Source of the DNA: Planococcus maritimus
GTDB taxonomy: Bacteria; Bacillota; Bacilli; Bacillales_A; Planococcaceae
Assembly (NCBI RefSeq): GCF_001592825.1
Contig: NZ_LTZG01000001.1
Coordinates: forward strand, 1,116,001-1,180,000
Reading direction: 5' to 3'
Length of the DNA: 64,000 nucleotides
Of the stretch, positions 25,314-33,760 are shown piece by piece. Positions within the stretch are counted from its first letter, which is position 1; every line of letters begins with the position of its first letter. Below the pieces are notes generated by a model. The model had not been told where the DNA came from and ran no database searches. It was given only the letters and a program-made list of their open reading frames with translations. The translations under genes and the position numbers were made by a program.

Positions 25314-26519
25314 ATGGCGTTCATGGAAAAACGTAAATATACAGTACGGGACCGGGATTTCTGGAAAATCATCGCCAGCTTATTGCTGGCTTCGTTGTTT
25401 ATTTTCGCCAATATCTACTCGGTCCAGCCTTTGCTGCCCGTATTCGTCGCCGATTTCGGGATATCGGTTTCCACTTCCAGCCTGTCTCTGTCGCTGACTA
25501 TCGTCGGGTTGATTGTTGGCTTGATCGTTCTAGGATTTTTCTCGGACCGCAACGGCCGGCGCTCCTATATCATTTGGTCGCTAGCCGGTTCTGCCATCCC
25601 ATTTTTTATCCTGCCATTTGTCGAATCATTCAACATCTTTCTCCTGCTGCGCTTGATCCAGGGCTTCGCGCTCGCAGGAGTCCCCGCCGCAGCACTTGCT
25701 TATATCAGTGAGGAGATCGACCGGAAGAACATTGCTTATGCTACTGCTTTATACATATCGAGCAATGCTCTTGGTGGCATGCTCGGACGCGTCCTAACCG
25801 GATTTTTGACCGATGCGTTTTCCTGGCAGCTGACATTTTTCGGATTTGGCGCAACCGGCTTTGCTTTATTTATTGTTGTGTTTTTGCTATTGCCACCCTC
25901 TCATCATTTTGAACCGAGCGAACTGACTTTTTCAAAAGACATCGAAGGCTTTCTTTTCCATTTAAAAAACCCGTCGTTGCTTGTGGTATTCGGGCTTGGG
26001 GCCATTCTCCAAATCGCCTTTACCGGTGTCTGGACGTATTTACCGTTCCATCTTGAAAAACCGCCTTTCTCTATGTCGCTGCAGGCGATTTCTTATCTAT
26101 TCTTCGCTTATGGCATCGGGGTCATCGGTTCGCCGCTTGCTGGCCGCGTCGCCGAAGTGTTCGGCTTACGGCGTGTCCGCATCATCGGCGTGTTCATTTT
26201 TTCGGCTGGTATCTTAATGACACTCGCCCCAGTGCTATGGATGGTAGCCGTGGGTTTATGTGTGGCATGTCTCGGTTTTTTCACCGCCCACTCGCTGACT
26301 GCCGCTTCTGTCGGCCAGCAAGCTACGCACCATAAAGGCAGTGCCTCTAGCCTTTATCTTGTGTCTTATTATATTGGCGTCGCTGCCGGAAGTTCATTGC
26401 TCAGCCCGATTTGGACCCGTTTTGGATGGAATACGCTGATCTTGCTATGCGCCATCATGCCGGCCTGCTACGTATTGCTCGTCTCTTGGCACAGAAAAAG
26501 AGCCGCCTCGGTCATCTGA
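25314..26519 (+). CDS. MFS transporter, YnfM-like
   Basis: A roughly 401-residue transporter with about 12 membrane segments. The signature GFFSDRNGRRSYI lies between TM2 and TM3 and the opening SVQPLLPVF is typical of the YnfM subgroup; the substrate is unknown. The start is uncertain: ATGs at 25281, 25314 and 25323 are all possible, and only a weak GGAAGTG site is seen. The membrane part begins near residue 17. The stop codon lies inside the terminator hairpin. Confidence 0.82.
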   Translation: MAFMEKRKYTVRDRDFWKIIASLLLASLFIFANIYSVQPLLPVFVADFGISVSTSSLSLSLTIVGLIVGLIVLGFFSDRNGRRSYIIWSLAGSAIPFFILPFVESFNIFLLLRLIQGFALAGVPAAALAYISEEIDRKNIAYATALYISSNALGGMLGRVLTGFLTDAFSWQLTFFGFGATGFALFIVVFLLLPPSHHFEPSELTFSKDIEGFLFHLKNPSLLVVFGLGAILQIAFTGVWTYLPFHLEKPPFSMSLQAISYLFFAYGIGVIGSPLAGRVAEVFGLRRVRIIGVFIFSAGILMTLAPVLWMVAVGLCVACLGFFTAHSLTAASVGQQATHHKGSASSLYLVSYYIGVAAGSSLLSPIWTRFGWNTLILLCAIMPACYVLLVSWHRKRAASVI

Positions 26520-26536
26520 GGCGGCTCCTTTTTTAT
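26504..26536. terminator. Bidirectional terminator overlapping two gene ends
   Basis: GAGCCGCCTC, loop of eight containing the MFS stop codon, GAGGCGGCTC and six T residues; it sits between the convergent MFS and SLC13 genes. Confidence 0.9.
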
Positions 26537-28122
26537 TCAAGAAATTTTGCCGGCGTGCTCAATAAGTCGATGCCCCAGACAAGCGGCAGGAAGTAATAAA
26601 CGGCAAGGCCAACAAAAACAATCCCGAAGATGTTCAAAATAAACCCGGCTCTCGCCATATCAATAATTTTCAAATAGCCCGAGCCGAAAACAACCGCATT
26701 AGGCGGTGTTGCCACCGGTAGCATAAAGGCGCAGGATGCTGTGACAGCAGCCGTCACCATGAGCGCATACGGATGGATGCCGAGCGCCACTGCCAGTGAA
26801 GCCATGATCGGGAACATCATCGATGCTGTAGCGGTATTGGAGGTGATTTCTGTCAAGAACAGTACGAATGCTGCTACGACCAGGACGATGATCAATACAT
26901 GAATCCCTTGCAGGCCGATCAACTGGCCGCCCACCCATTCGGAAAGCCCGGATTGGGTGAAGCCTGCGGCAATTGCCAAACCGCCGCCAAAGAGCAGCAA
27001 GATGCCCCATGGCAATTTAACCGCCGTCGACCAATCCAGCAAATGGTCGCCCTGTCTATTTTTTGACGGGATCGCAAATAATATTAATGCAGCGATCAAT
27101 CCAACCATGGCGTCGTTCAGGCCCGGTAAAAATTCCACTAGTAAAAACGAACGGGTAATCCATGAAAAAGCTGCTAACAGGAAAATCGCGAAAACAATTT
27201 TTTCTTCGTAGGAAGCCTTGCCCAACTCCGTCTTCTGTTGTTTGATGACGGCACTGCCACCCGGTAATTCCTTTAACTTCAATGGAAAGGCAATCTTGAT
27301 CAAATAAAACCAAGCCACAAAAATAAAGATCCAGGCGAGCGGCACGCCGAACAGCATCCATTCAGCAAATGTGATTTCGATGCCGTAAATTTCATTGACT
27401 GCGCCGGCAAGCAAGGTGTTCGGCGGCGTCCCAATCAAAGTCGCAATTCCGCCAAGAGACGCGGAATACGCAATGCCGAGCATGAGCGCTTTCCCGAAAC
27501 TGAAGTTTTCCCGGGAAGTGTCCATGGAATCATCGTGCTTCAGCGCTTCCGACACTTGATAAATAATCGCCAGACCAATTGGCACCATCATCATGGCTGT
27601 GGCCGTATTGGAAATCCACATCGACAAGAACCCGGTTGCCACCATAAATCCGAGTATGATTCGTTCGGTATTCGTGCCGATTAAGGAAATGATGGTCAAA
27701 GCAATGCGTTTATGCAAATTCCATTTTTCCATCGTCAAGGCAATCATAAAGCCGCCCATGAACAGGAAAATCGTATCATTTCCGTAAGCAGAAGTGGTCG
27801 ATCCAACATCCAAGCCCTCAGTTAAAGGAAACAAGACAATCGGCAAGAGCGAAGTCGCGGGGATCGGAATCGCTTCGGTGATCCACCACGTCGCGATCCA
27901 AATGGTGCTGGCAAGTACCGCTTTCGCATCTGGCGTCAAGCCTTCCGGATTCACGAACAGCAGCGTTAAAGCAAACAGTAAAGGGCCGAGTATCAGCCCA
28001 ATCAGCTGCGGTTTGTTATAGCTTTTCTTTTTGAAACGTTCATCGTATGTACCTGCATCTTCCGCACGATCCGGGTCATCCCCTTGAGGAATCGAACCAG
28101 GCTTAGCGAAAAACCGCAGCAT
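26533..28122 (-). CDS. SLC13/DASS sodium:dicarboxylate-type symporter
   Basis: A 529-residue membrane protein with about 11-12 hydrophobic segments and two Ser-Asn-Thr sodium and substrate motifs (WISNTATAMM, EITSNTATASM), as in S. aureus SdcS. It probably takes up dicarboxylates or sulfate with sodium. The ATG at 28122 has only a weak AAAGGA site. The strong GGAGGG site lies 54 bp further upstream, in front of an ATG in the same frame that is cut off by a TGA at codon 10. The symporter may thus be N-terminally truncated or poorly expressed. Confidence 0.88.
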   Translation of the reverse strand: MLRFFAKPGSIPQGDDPDRAEDAGTYDERFKKKSYNKPQLIGLILGPLLFALTLLFVNPEGLTPDAKAVLASTIWIATWWITEAIPIPATSLLPIVLFPLTEGLDVGSTTSAYGNDTIFLFMGGFMIALTMEKWNLHKRIALTIISLIGTNTERIILGFMVATGFLSMWISNTATAMMMVPIGLAIIYQVSEALKHDDSMDTSRENFSFGKALMLGIAYSASLGGIATLIGTPPNTLLAGAVNEIYGIEITFAEWMLFGVPLAWIFIFVAWFYLIKIAFPLKLKELPGGSAVIKQQKTELGKASYEEKIVFAIFLLAAFSWITRSFLLVEFLPGLNDAMVGLIAALILFAIPSKNRQGDHLLDWSTAVKLPWGILLLFGGGLAIAAGFTQSGLSEWVGGQLIGLQGIHVLIIVLVVAAFVLFLTEITSNTATASMMFPIMASLAVALGIHPYALMVTAAVTASCAFMLPVATPPNAVVFGSGYLKIIDMARAGFILNIFGIVFVGLAVYYFLPLVWGIDLLSTPAKFLE

Positions 28123-28146
28123 ATCCTTTGCCTGTTCGTGCTTTTC

Positions 28147-28176
28147 TCACATCCAGCCCCACGTTGTCGAAAACAT
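28147..28176 (-). other. Nine-codon ORF with strong RBS, in frame with SLC13 gene
   Basis: GGAGGG, five bases, ATG, then MFSTTWGWM and TGA. After the TGA the frame continues EKHEQAKD directly into the SLC13 start at 28122 with no further stop. It is either a leader peptide or the original start of the symporter gene interrupted by a nonsense mutation (TGG, CGA or similar to TGA). Confidence 0.65.
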
Positions 28177-28369
28177 AGTATCCCTCCATTTTTAAGCAAT
28201 AAATTTCTTGTTTATTCCATTTTATCCAGTGTATCCGTTTTCATTTTTGAGGACAAGGGCTGTGGGCTCATCCGTCTAGAAAGCATGGCTTTTTTTCAAG
28301 CGGCTTTCTCTCGATATGCTTTTCCCCATCAATTTCAACTCTCCACTTTTCTTGGATTGACTGCCATGC

Positions 28370-28398
28370 AAAAAAGCTGCCGGTGGCCCGGCAGCTTC
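28370..28398 (-). terminator. Terminator of the small gene at 28415
   Basis: AAGCTGCCGG, loop, CCGGCAGCTT with six T residues on the minus strand. Between it and 28177 I see no gene. Confidence 0.85.
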
Positions 28399-28414
28399 CT
28401 CTCAACAATATTTG

Positions 28415-28603
28415 TCAGCCCTCTTCCGATTCGCCGATCGGATTTCGTTCATCACCGACCCCAGTATCACTGTGGCCGCTTTGCTTTCTCAGTTTCTCGC
28501 CGTCTTCCTGCGATTCTCGGTCGATCCCTTCAAACTCTTCACGTTTCCTGCGGTCCGTCTCTCTTGTCGGGTTAGCGTCTCTGGAAAATTCGTCTCTAGG
28601 CAT
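28415..28603 (-). CDS. Small hydrophilic protein, 62 residues
   Basis: The product is highly charged (Arg, Asp, Glu, Lys-rich), with no hydrophobic or cysteine-containing segments; it starts MPRDEFSRDANP and ends NPIGESEEG. A strong AGAGGAGG precedes the ATG and a terminator follows, so the gene is probably real. The family is unknown; it resembles the small disordered stress proteins elsewhere in this window in composition only. Confidence 0.65.
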   Translation of the reverse strand: MPRDEFSRDANPTRETDRRKREEFEGIDRESQEDGEKLRKQSGHSDTGVGDERNPIGESEEG

Positions 28604-28665
28604 GGTGTTTCCTCCTCTTGAGCTATTTTCCTCTCCTATTCCCTAAGAGAACTGCTTAAAACGTC

Positions 28666-29142
28666 TTAAGAAAAGTTGAACAGATCATAGCCGAAATAAA
28701 CCGACAGCAGCGACAAAACCGCAAATACGATATATTCCGTGAAGCTGCCCGTTGATGTCGTCAGCGGCAAGCGCACCGTAACGCGCAGTGGAAATAATAG
28801 TTTGATGCCCCTTTTGGTCGCCATATCCAGCAACAGATGGCTGGCCATCCCAACAATGATTCCTGTCGCCAGTGCTTCATTCAGCCCAACGGCTTCAAAT
28901 AACGCCATCGTCAAAAACAAAAAGACAAGGCTATGCGTAAATGTCCGGTGGCCGAAAAGAGCACTGATGATCTTCGATAAAAATGGCAGTGCCCGGCCTA
29001 TCGTACTCGAGCCATGGCAGATATCCGGAATCAACGCACCGGCTACCCCGCCGATCAATAGAATAGCCGGTTCGTAATGAGATATTTGCGCAAATGCCAG
29101 ACTTGCTGCGATGCCGCCCGTGATGTGTGTTTTTCCTGTCAT
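28666..29142 (-). CDS. YdjM-family metal-dependent membrane hydrolase
   Basis: A 158-residue membrane protein of the YdjM/DUF457 family. The conserved His and Asp residues are THITGG (near the N-terminus), PDICHG, HRTFTHS and HLLLDMATKRGI, with four hydrophobic stretches between them. It is a putative membrane hydrolase, possibly acting on lipid phosphates. The ATG at 29142 follows AAAGGAG. It is divergent from the HD-domain gene. Confidence 0.83.
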   Translation of the reverse strand: MTGKTHITGGIAASLAFAQISHYEPAILLIGGVAGALIPDICHGSSTIGRALPFLSKIISALFGHRTFTHSLVFLFLTMALFEAVGLNEALATGIIVGMASHLLLDMATKRGIKLLFPLRVTVRLPLTTSTGSFTEYIVFAVLSLLSVYFGYDLFNFS

Positions 29143-29246
29143 AGCTATTTGTGCTCCTTTATGAATAAAATGGTTCATTGATTTCTATTATAACGGTTTT
29201 CGGGTATGCTGAAGACAAGGAAATTAGCAAAAAGGAGTCGTTTTTC

Positions 29247-29876
29247 ATGGGCATTCACCGTTTTTTCACCTCATTAAATGATTTGGAGCGAATCAATCGC
29301 GCGCCGGGACGCTTTAAATTTGAAGAGCATAATGTCGCAGCACATTCTTGGAAAGTCAGCCAGTACGCCATGTTCTTCGCTACGATCGAAGAACGCGAAG
29401 GCCGTCCCGTCGATTGGAAGTCCCTTTACGAACGGACCATCAACCATGATTTTGCCGAAGTCTTCATCGGTGATATCAAAACCCCGGTGAAATACGCATC
29501 TCCAGAACTCAAGGAAATCCTCGCAAAAGTCGAGGAAGGCATGATGGAGAAATTTATCCTGAAAGAAATTCCGGAAGAGTTCCAGGAAGTGTTTTTTGAC
29601 CGCATGAAAGAAGGCAAAGACGAATCGCTTGAAGGCCGGCTATTGGAGTTCGCCGATAAGCTTGACCAGTTCTACGAAGCGTTCGCTGAATTAAAACGCG
29701 GCAATACCGATAAGGAATTCTTGAAAATGTACCGGATAGCGCTCAGCAAAATTCTCGACCTTCCGCTTACAGCAAGCGTCGACTATTTCCGTAACGTTAT
29801 CCTCGATGACATCATGACGGAAGACACAGCCATCGATATCCGCAAAATCACCAAACGTGTTCTTGAAGCCCATTAA
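29247..29876 (+). CDS. HD-domain 5'-nucleotidase, YfbR-like
   Basis: The 209-residue metal-dependent phosphohydrolase carries HD-superfamily ligands AAHSWKV, NHDFAEVFIGD and a late LLEFADKLDQ, as in E. coli YfbR, a deoxynucleoside 5'-monophosphatase. The substrate here is inferred. The ATG at 29247 lies behind AAAAAGGAG; upstream in-frame ATGs lack such a site. Confidence 0.86.
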   Translation: MGIHRFFTSLNDLERINRAPGRFKFEEHNVAAHSWKVSQYAMFFATIEEREGRPVDWKSLYERTINHDFAEVFIGDIKTPVKYASPELKEILAKVEEGMMEKFILKEIPEEFQEVFFDRMKEGKDESLEGRLLEFADKLDQFYEAFAELKRGNTDKEFLKMYRIALSKILDLPLTASVDYFRNVILDDIMTEDTAIDIRKITKRVLEAH

Positions 29877-29929
29877 TGAATTTCCGGGCAGAGTTCGCTG
29901 ACTTGTGATAAATTAGAAGAAACTATCTC

Positions 29930-29962
29930 GGAGGTGAATCCCTTATTTAAGGGAATTTATTG
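29930..29962 (+). promoter_or_regulatory. Hairpin between RBS and TTG start of the CorC/HlyC gene
   Basis: GGAGGTGA (29930-29937) is 22 bases from the TTG start, more than a ribosome normally spans. Between them TCCCTT-ATTT-AAGGGA (29939-29954) forms a perfect six-pair hairpin. Folded, it brings the strong site to about normal spacing; open, it frees AAGGGA close to the TTG. An in-frame TAA (29948-29950) rules out an earlier start. Confidence 0.6.
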
Positions 29963-31276
29963 GACCCCATACTTTTACTGAATTTAGCTCTTCTCGTTTT
30001 ACTCATCGCATTAACCGCATTTTTCGTCGGTGCCGAGTTTGCTGTCGTCAAAGTCCGCATGTCGCGCATCGAACAGCTGATTGACGAAGGCAATAAAAAA
30101 GCCGTCATCGTCAAGAAAGTCGTCAGTGACCTGGATTATTATTTATCCGCCTGCCAGCTCGGCATTACAGTGACCGCCCTTGGCCTTGGTTGGCTAGGGG
30201 AACCGACTGTCGAAACGCTTCTTCACCCGCTATTCGACTGGCTCGGTGTCCCTTCAGCTGTTTCGACGATCGTCTCATTTGCCCTCGCTTTTGCACTGGT
30301 GACATTTTTGCATGTCGTCATCGGCGAATTGGCGCCAAAATCGCTGGCATTGCAATTTGCGGAACGCATGACTTTGTCGCTGGCCCCTGCGCTTTATATC
30401 TTCGGGAAAATCATGTACCCGTTCATTTTCGTCTTGAACGGCTCTGCCCGTTTGCTGCTTCGCATGTTCGGTGTCGAACCTGCCGGCGAACAACAAGCCC
30501 ATTCAGAAGAAGAACTGAAAATCATCATGGCCCAGAGTTTCCAGAGCGGCGAAATCAACCAGACGGAACTGTCCTATATGCAGAACATTTTTGCGTTTGA
30601 TGAACGCAGCGCCAAGGATGTCATGATCCCGCGCACGCAAATGGTCGCTTTTCCCGATGATTTGTCTACGGATGAATTGCTCGCGGAACTGCGGGAGCAT
30701 CGTTTTACCCGCTACCCGATTGCACGCGATGGCGACAAAGATGATCTGGTCGGCTTTATCAATGCTAAGGAAGTGCTGACCCATTACGCGATTAACAACG
30801 ATGTTCAAATGACACAACTCATCCACGACCTGCCGTATTTCCACGAGACCACCCCTTTGCAAATGGCACTCGTGAAAATGCAGAAAGAGCGTACCCATAT
30901 CGCACTTGTCATTGACGAATATGGCGGCACGTCCGGGTTGATTACAATGGAAGACATCTTGGAAGAAATTGTAGGCGAAATCCGGGATGAGTTCGATGAG
31001 GAAGAAGAAGCTGAAATTGTAAGAGAAAGCGACACCCGCTATGTAGTCAATGGCCGTGTCCTGTTGAAGGATTTGGAAGAGCGGTTCAGCTTGAAATTTG
31101 CAGACAGCGACGAAATTGATACCATTGCCGGTTGGATGCAGCATCAGCTGATTGAAGCCGAAGCCGGGGATGCATTCGAAAAAGGCGGCTACCACTGGGA
31201 AATCATCGCCATGGAAAACCACCACATCCTAAAAATCGCTTTCGAGAAAATCGAAGAATCGGAAATCGACGCATAA
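29960..31276 (+). CDS. HlyC/CorC-family membrane protein with CBS domains
   Basis: A 438-residue protein: a DUF21/CNNM domain with four membrane segments (residues 1-190, including GAEFAVVKVRMSR and GELAPKSLALQ), a CBS pair (about 205-330; VMIPRTQMVAFP, LVIDEYGGTSGLI) and a C-terminal CorC_HlyC domain (YVVNGRVLLKDLEERF). The family is linked to magnesium and other divalent metal transport. It starts with TTG; see the RBS hairpin entry. Confidence 0.92.
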   Translation: MDPILLLNLALLVLLIALTAFFVGAEFAVVKVRMSRIEQLIDEGNKKAVIVKKVVSDLDYYLSACQLGITVTALGLGWLGEPTVETLLHPLFDWLGVPSAVSTIVSFALAFALVTFLHVVIGELAPKSLALQFAERMTLSLAPALYIFGKIMYPFIFVLNGSARLLLRMFGVEPAGEQQAHSEEELKIIMAQSFQSGEINQTELSYMQNIFAFDERSAKDVMIPRTQMVAFPDDLSTDELLAELREHRFTRYPIARDGDKDDLVGFINAKEVLTHYAINNDVQMTQLIHDLPYFHETTPLQMALVKMQKERTHIALVIDEYGGTSGLITMEDILEEIVGEIRDEFDEEEEAEIVRESDTRYVVNGRVLLKDLEERFSLKFADSDEIDTIAGWMQHQLIEAEAGDAFEKGGYHWEIIAMENHHILKIAFEKIEESEIDA

Positions 31277-31312
31277 AAGGGCTGCCCACGGGCTGCCCCT
31301 TTTTTTTGGAAA
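31277..31312 (+). terminator. Terminator of the CorC/HlyC gene
   Basis: AAAAGGGCTGCCC, ACG, GGCTGCCCC followed by eight T residues, right behind the stop codon. Confidence 0.85.
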
Positions 31313-31321
31313 AATAAGCAA

Positions 31322-31365
31322 TTGACCGTTAGCCTTTCTTTCTATACGATAAGAACAAATGTTCT
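31322..31365 (+). promoter_or_regulatory. Promoter with LexA (DinR) box
   Basis: -35 TTGACC (31322-31327), 17 bases, -10 TACGAT (31345-31350), then the SOS box AGAACAAATGTTCT (31352-31365), which fits Bacillus GAAC-N4-GTTC and covers the likely transcription start. It lies 26 bp before the YolD-like gene. Confidence 0.82.
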
Positions 31366-31390
31366 TATTCTTAAGAAAGGAGTGGTTAAG

Positions 31391-31750
31391 ATGAAAAAGA
31401 ATCAGCATTTGATCGTTAAAGGAAATGTAATCGATAGGGGGCAATTAAAATGGGGGGCGCTGATGCTGCCGGAACATGTCCGCATGCTGCGGGAATGGCG
31501 GGACGATGAACCTGCTAAGCATAAGCCCCATCTCGATGAGGAAGAACTTGATTTACTGCAGGAAGAAATCGGCCTGGCTCACCAGCGGCAATGCATGGTG
31601 GAACTTCGCTATTGGAGCGATGGGCTCGCTACCCTATCAGGTGTCATTGTTTCGATCGACCTATTTAGCCGAACAGTGCAGGTTTTGAACGGAACTAAAG
31701 CTGTCCAGATTGGATTTAACGACCTTCTCGGCATTCGTCTCATCGATTGA
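31391..31750 (+). CDS. YolD-like protein, SOS-controlled
   Basis: The 119-residue protein matches the YolD-like family (DRGQLKWGALMLPEHVRMLREW, then a strand set with LFSRTVQVLNG). In Bacillus, YolD and YqjX are encoded next to UvrX/YqjW, Y-family DNA polymerases, and may assist them. No polymerase gene is adjacent here, so this is an orphan copy. GAAAGGAG precedes the ATG at 31391. A consensus LexA box upstream indicates SOS induction. Confidence 0.85.
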   Translation: MKKNQHLIVKGNVIDRGQLKWGALMLPEHVRMLREWRDDEPAKHKPHLDEEELDLLQEEIGLAHQRQCMVELRYWSDGLATLSGVIVSIDLFSRTVQVLNGTKAVQIGFNDLLGIRLID

Positions 31751-31859
31751 AGCAATCTGCAGGGCTGCCAAATGGATATTTTTCTTTTTTAAGGTTAATG
31801 CCTGGCCGTACAGGGCATATACATAATAACTTTACAAAAGAAAATGGAGGTACGAAGTT

Positions 31860-32750
31860 ATGAGCAAAATGACGTCTTATGCCAAAGAACTTGGCCAAGA
31901 ATTTAAAAAAGACCACGCGACGACACTTGCGGCAGCCCAAGCTTATTATTATCTACTGGCAATTGTCCCCTTATTAATTTTGCTGCTGGCCATCCTGCCG
32001 TATTTGCAGATCGACCCACAGCGGGCTGTCGATTTTATCGGCACTATCCTTCCGGGGGAAGTCGCCAATACTTTTGAAGATACCATCGTCAGTGTGGTCA
32101 CGACACCATCTGGTGGCCTATTGACTTTCGGTATTCTCGGTACGCTTTGGTCTGCATCGAACGCCATGACTGCATTCATGGAAGCGACCAACCAAGCCTA
32201 CGATGTAGAAGAAACCCGTTCTTTCGTCGTAAAAAAAGGATTGGCGATTGTCTTGACGCTGTTCATGCTGATTGCGGTTATCGTTGCACTCGTTCTGCCA
32301 ATCTTTGGCGGTACGATCATCAATGTCATCAGTGAGTTCCTGAGCCTGCCTGAGCAGACGGAAATCATTTTCCAAGTTCTTCGTTGGGTCATTTCAATCG
32401 TCGTTATGAGCTTGGTCCTGGCGATGCTCTATAAGTTTGCGCCAAACAAAAACTTCCCGTTCAAGGAAGTCATCATCGGCGCCGTCATCGCTACTGTTTT
32501 GTGGCAACTGGTCTCCCTTGGGTTTTCATTCTATGTATCGAATTTCGGGAGCTATTCGGCGACATACGGAAGCCTTGGCGGATTAATTGTCTTGATCCTT
32601 TGGTTCTTCCTGACAGGCTTGATCTTGGTTGTCGGAGCTGAAATCAATGCGATTTTGCACCGTCATCGACACGCCAAGAGCGATTCGGAAGAAAGCAAAT
32701 TGCAAACCGCTGAATCCGGCAATACAGAATCCTCAATGAACAATTACTAA
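31860..32750 (+). CDS. YihY/virulence factor BrkB family membrane protein
   Basis: A 296-residue inner membrane protein with six hydrophobic segments and the family features TLAAAQAYYYLLAIVPLL near the start, WSASNAMTAFMEATNQAY, and GSYSATYGSLGGLIVLILWF. Function is unsettled; the earlier RNase BN naming is wrong for this family. GGAGG precedes the ATG. It is a single gene with its own terminator. Confidence 0.9.
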   Translation: MSKMTSYAKELGQEFKKDHATTLAAAQAYYYLLAIVPLLILLLAILPYLQIDPQRAVDFIGTILPGEVANTFEDTIVSVVTTPSGGLLTFGILGTLWSASNAMTAFMEATNQAYDVEETRSFVVKKGLAIVLTLFMLIAVIVALVLPIFGGTIINVISEFLSLPEQTEIIFQVLRWVISIVVMSLVLAMLYKFAPNKNFPFKEVIIGAVIATVLWQLVSLGFSFYVSNFGSYSATYGSLGGLIVLILWFFLTGLILVVGAEINAILHRHRHAKSDSEESKLQTAESGNTESSMNNY

Positions 32751-32756
32751 GGCCGA

Positions 32757-32790
32757 AAGCCATCCGCTTGAATTAGCGGATGGCTTTTTT
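32757..32790. terminator. Bidirectional terminator
   Basis: AAAGCCATCCGC, loop TTGAATTA, GCGGATGGC and six T residues between the convergent YihY and dipeptidase genes. Confidence 0.9.
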
Positions 32791-33760
32791 ACGTCTTGCT
32801 CTGGTTTGTCCCCATACCAGGGCGATGCGATAGGAAATTCCGGAATGCAAATCCTTCTACTTGTGTTTCTGAATAACGTTTTTGCAAAGCCTCGATCAAC
32901 TTCGGGTAAGCCGAGGCGTCTTCAAGTCCCGTGACGTGAGCGGAAATGCCGTCAAAATCGGAGCCTAAGCCGACGTGGCGTTCCCCGCCGAGCGTACAAA
33001 GATGATCGATATGGCGCAGTAAATCCTCGATCGTCGCCTGCTGGCTTGCGGGGTTGATGAATTCCGGACAAAACACGACATCAATCAATCCATTGCGCAA
33101 AAACATGGCCTCGATTTGCTCATCCTCCAGATTCGGGGGATGGTCGCATAATTCCCGTGCATTAGAATGGCTGGCTATTGGGTAATCGGCAAGTTGCATC
33201 ACTTCCCAAAATGCTGCACGCGACAAATGAGAGACATCCGTGAAGACATGGTATTCGTTGTTCAACTCCACCACTCGCTTGCCAAGCATCGTTAATCCGC
33301 CACCTCTAGGCTCCCCGACACCGTCCGCACAAAGGTTGGCAAAATTCCACGTCAATCCAAGCGATAACACGCCGAGCCTGTAGAGCTGCCGCAGTTTCAC
33401 CAGATCATTCCCGAAAGCATCCGCCCCTTCAAGCGCCAGTACAGCCCCGATTTCACCGGGCTCGAGCGTATCGATGTCTTGCCAGGTGCGGATGTGTTTC
33501 ATTCGTGGTTGCTCAAGCACTTCGCTGTAAAACAAATCGACTTGCTCCAAACAATGCTGCCATTTTTCATTGTCCGGCAGTTCCGGGTGTACGAAGACTG
33601 CGAAAAACTGCACTTTGACGCCACCTTGCTGCAAGCGCAGGAAATTGGTGTCGAGTTCTGCCCCGTCGAGAAAGCGCAACGGTTTTCCAGAGAACAATTC
33701 GTTGCGCTTCGCTATCTGCAATTTCAGCAGGGCATCGCAATGCGTGTCGATGATGTGCAC
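32789..33760 (-). CDS. M19 membrane-type dipeptidase
   Basis: The 323-residue zinc dipeptidase has the HxD motif DTHCDAL at residues 5-11, the bridging Glu in ALEGADAFG, a metal His in DVSHLSRAAFWEV and a second in ASHSNAREL, and GSDFDGI near the end. Despite the family name there is no signal peptide, so it is cytoplasmic. The start is a GTG immediately after the TAA of the upstream gene, with GGGGATGAG as the site, so the two are coupled. Confidence 0.92.
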   Translation of the reverse strand: MHIIDTHCDALLKLQIAKRNELFSGKPLRFLDGAELDTNFLRLQQGGVKVQFFAVFVHPELPDNEKWQHCLEQVDLFYSEVLEQPRMKHIRTWQDIDTLEPGEIGAVLALEGADAFGNDLVKLRQLYRLGVLSLGLTWNFANLCADGVGEPRGGGLTMLGKRVVELNNEYHVFTDVSHLSRAAFWEVMQLADYPIASHSNARELCDHPPNLEDEQIEAMFLRNGLIDVVFCPEFINPASQQATIEDLLRHIDHLCTLGGERHVGLGSDFDGISAHVTGLEDASAYPKLIEALQKRYSETQVEGFAFRNFLSHRPGMGTNQSKT

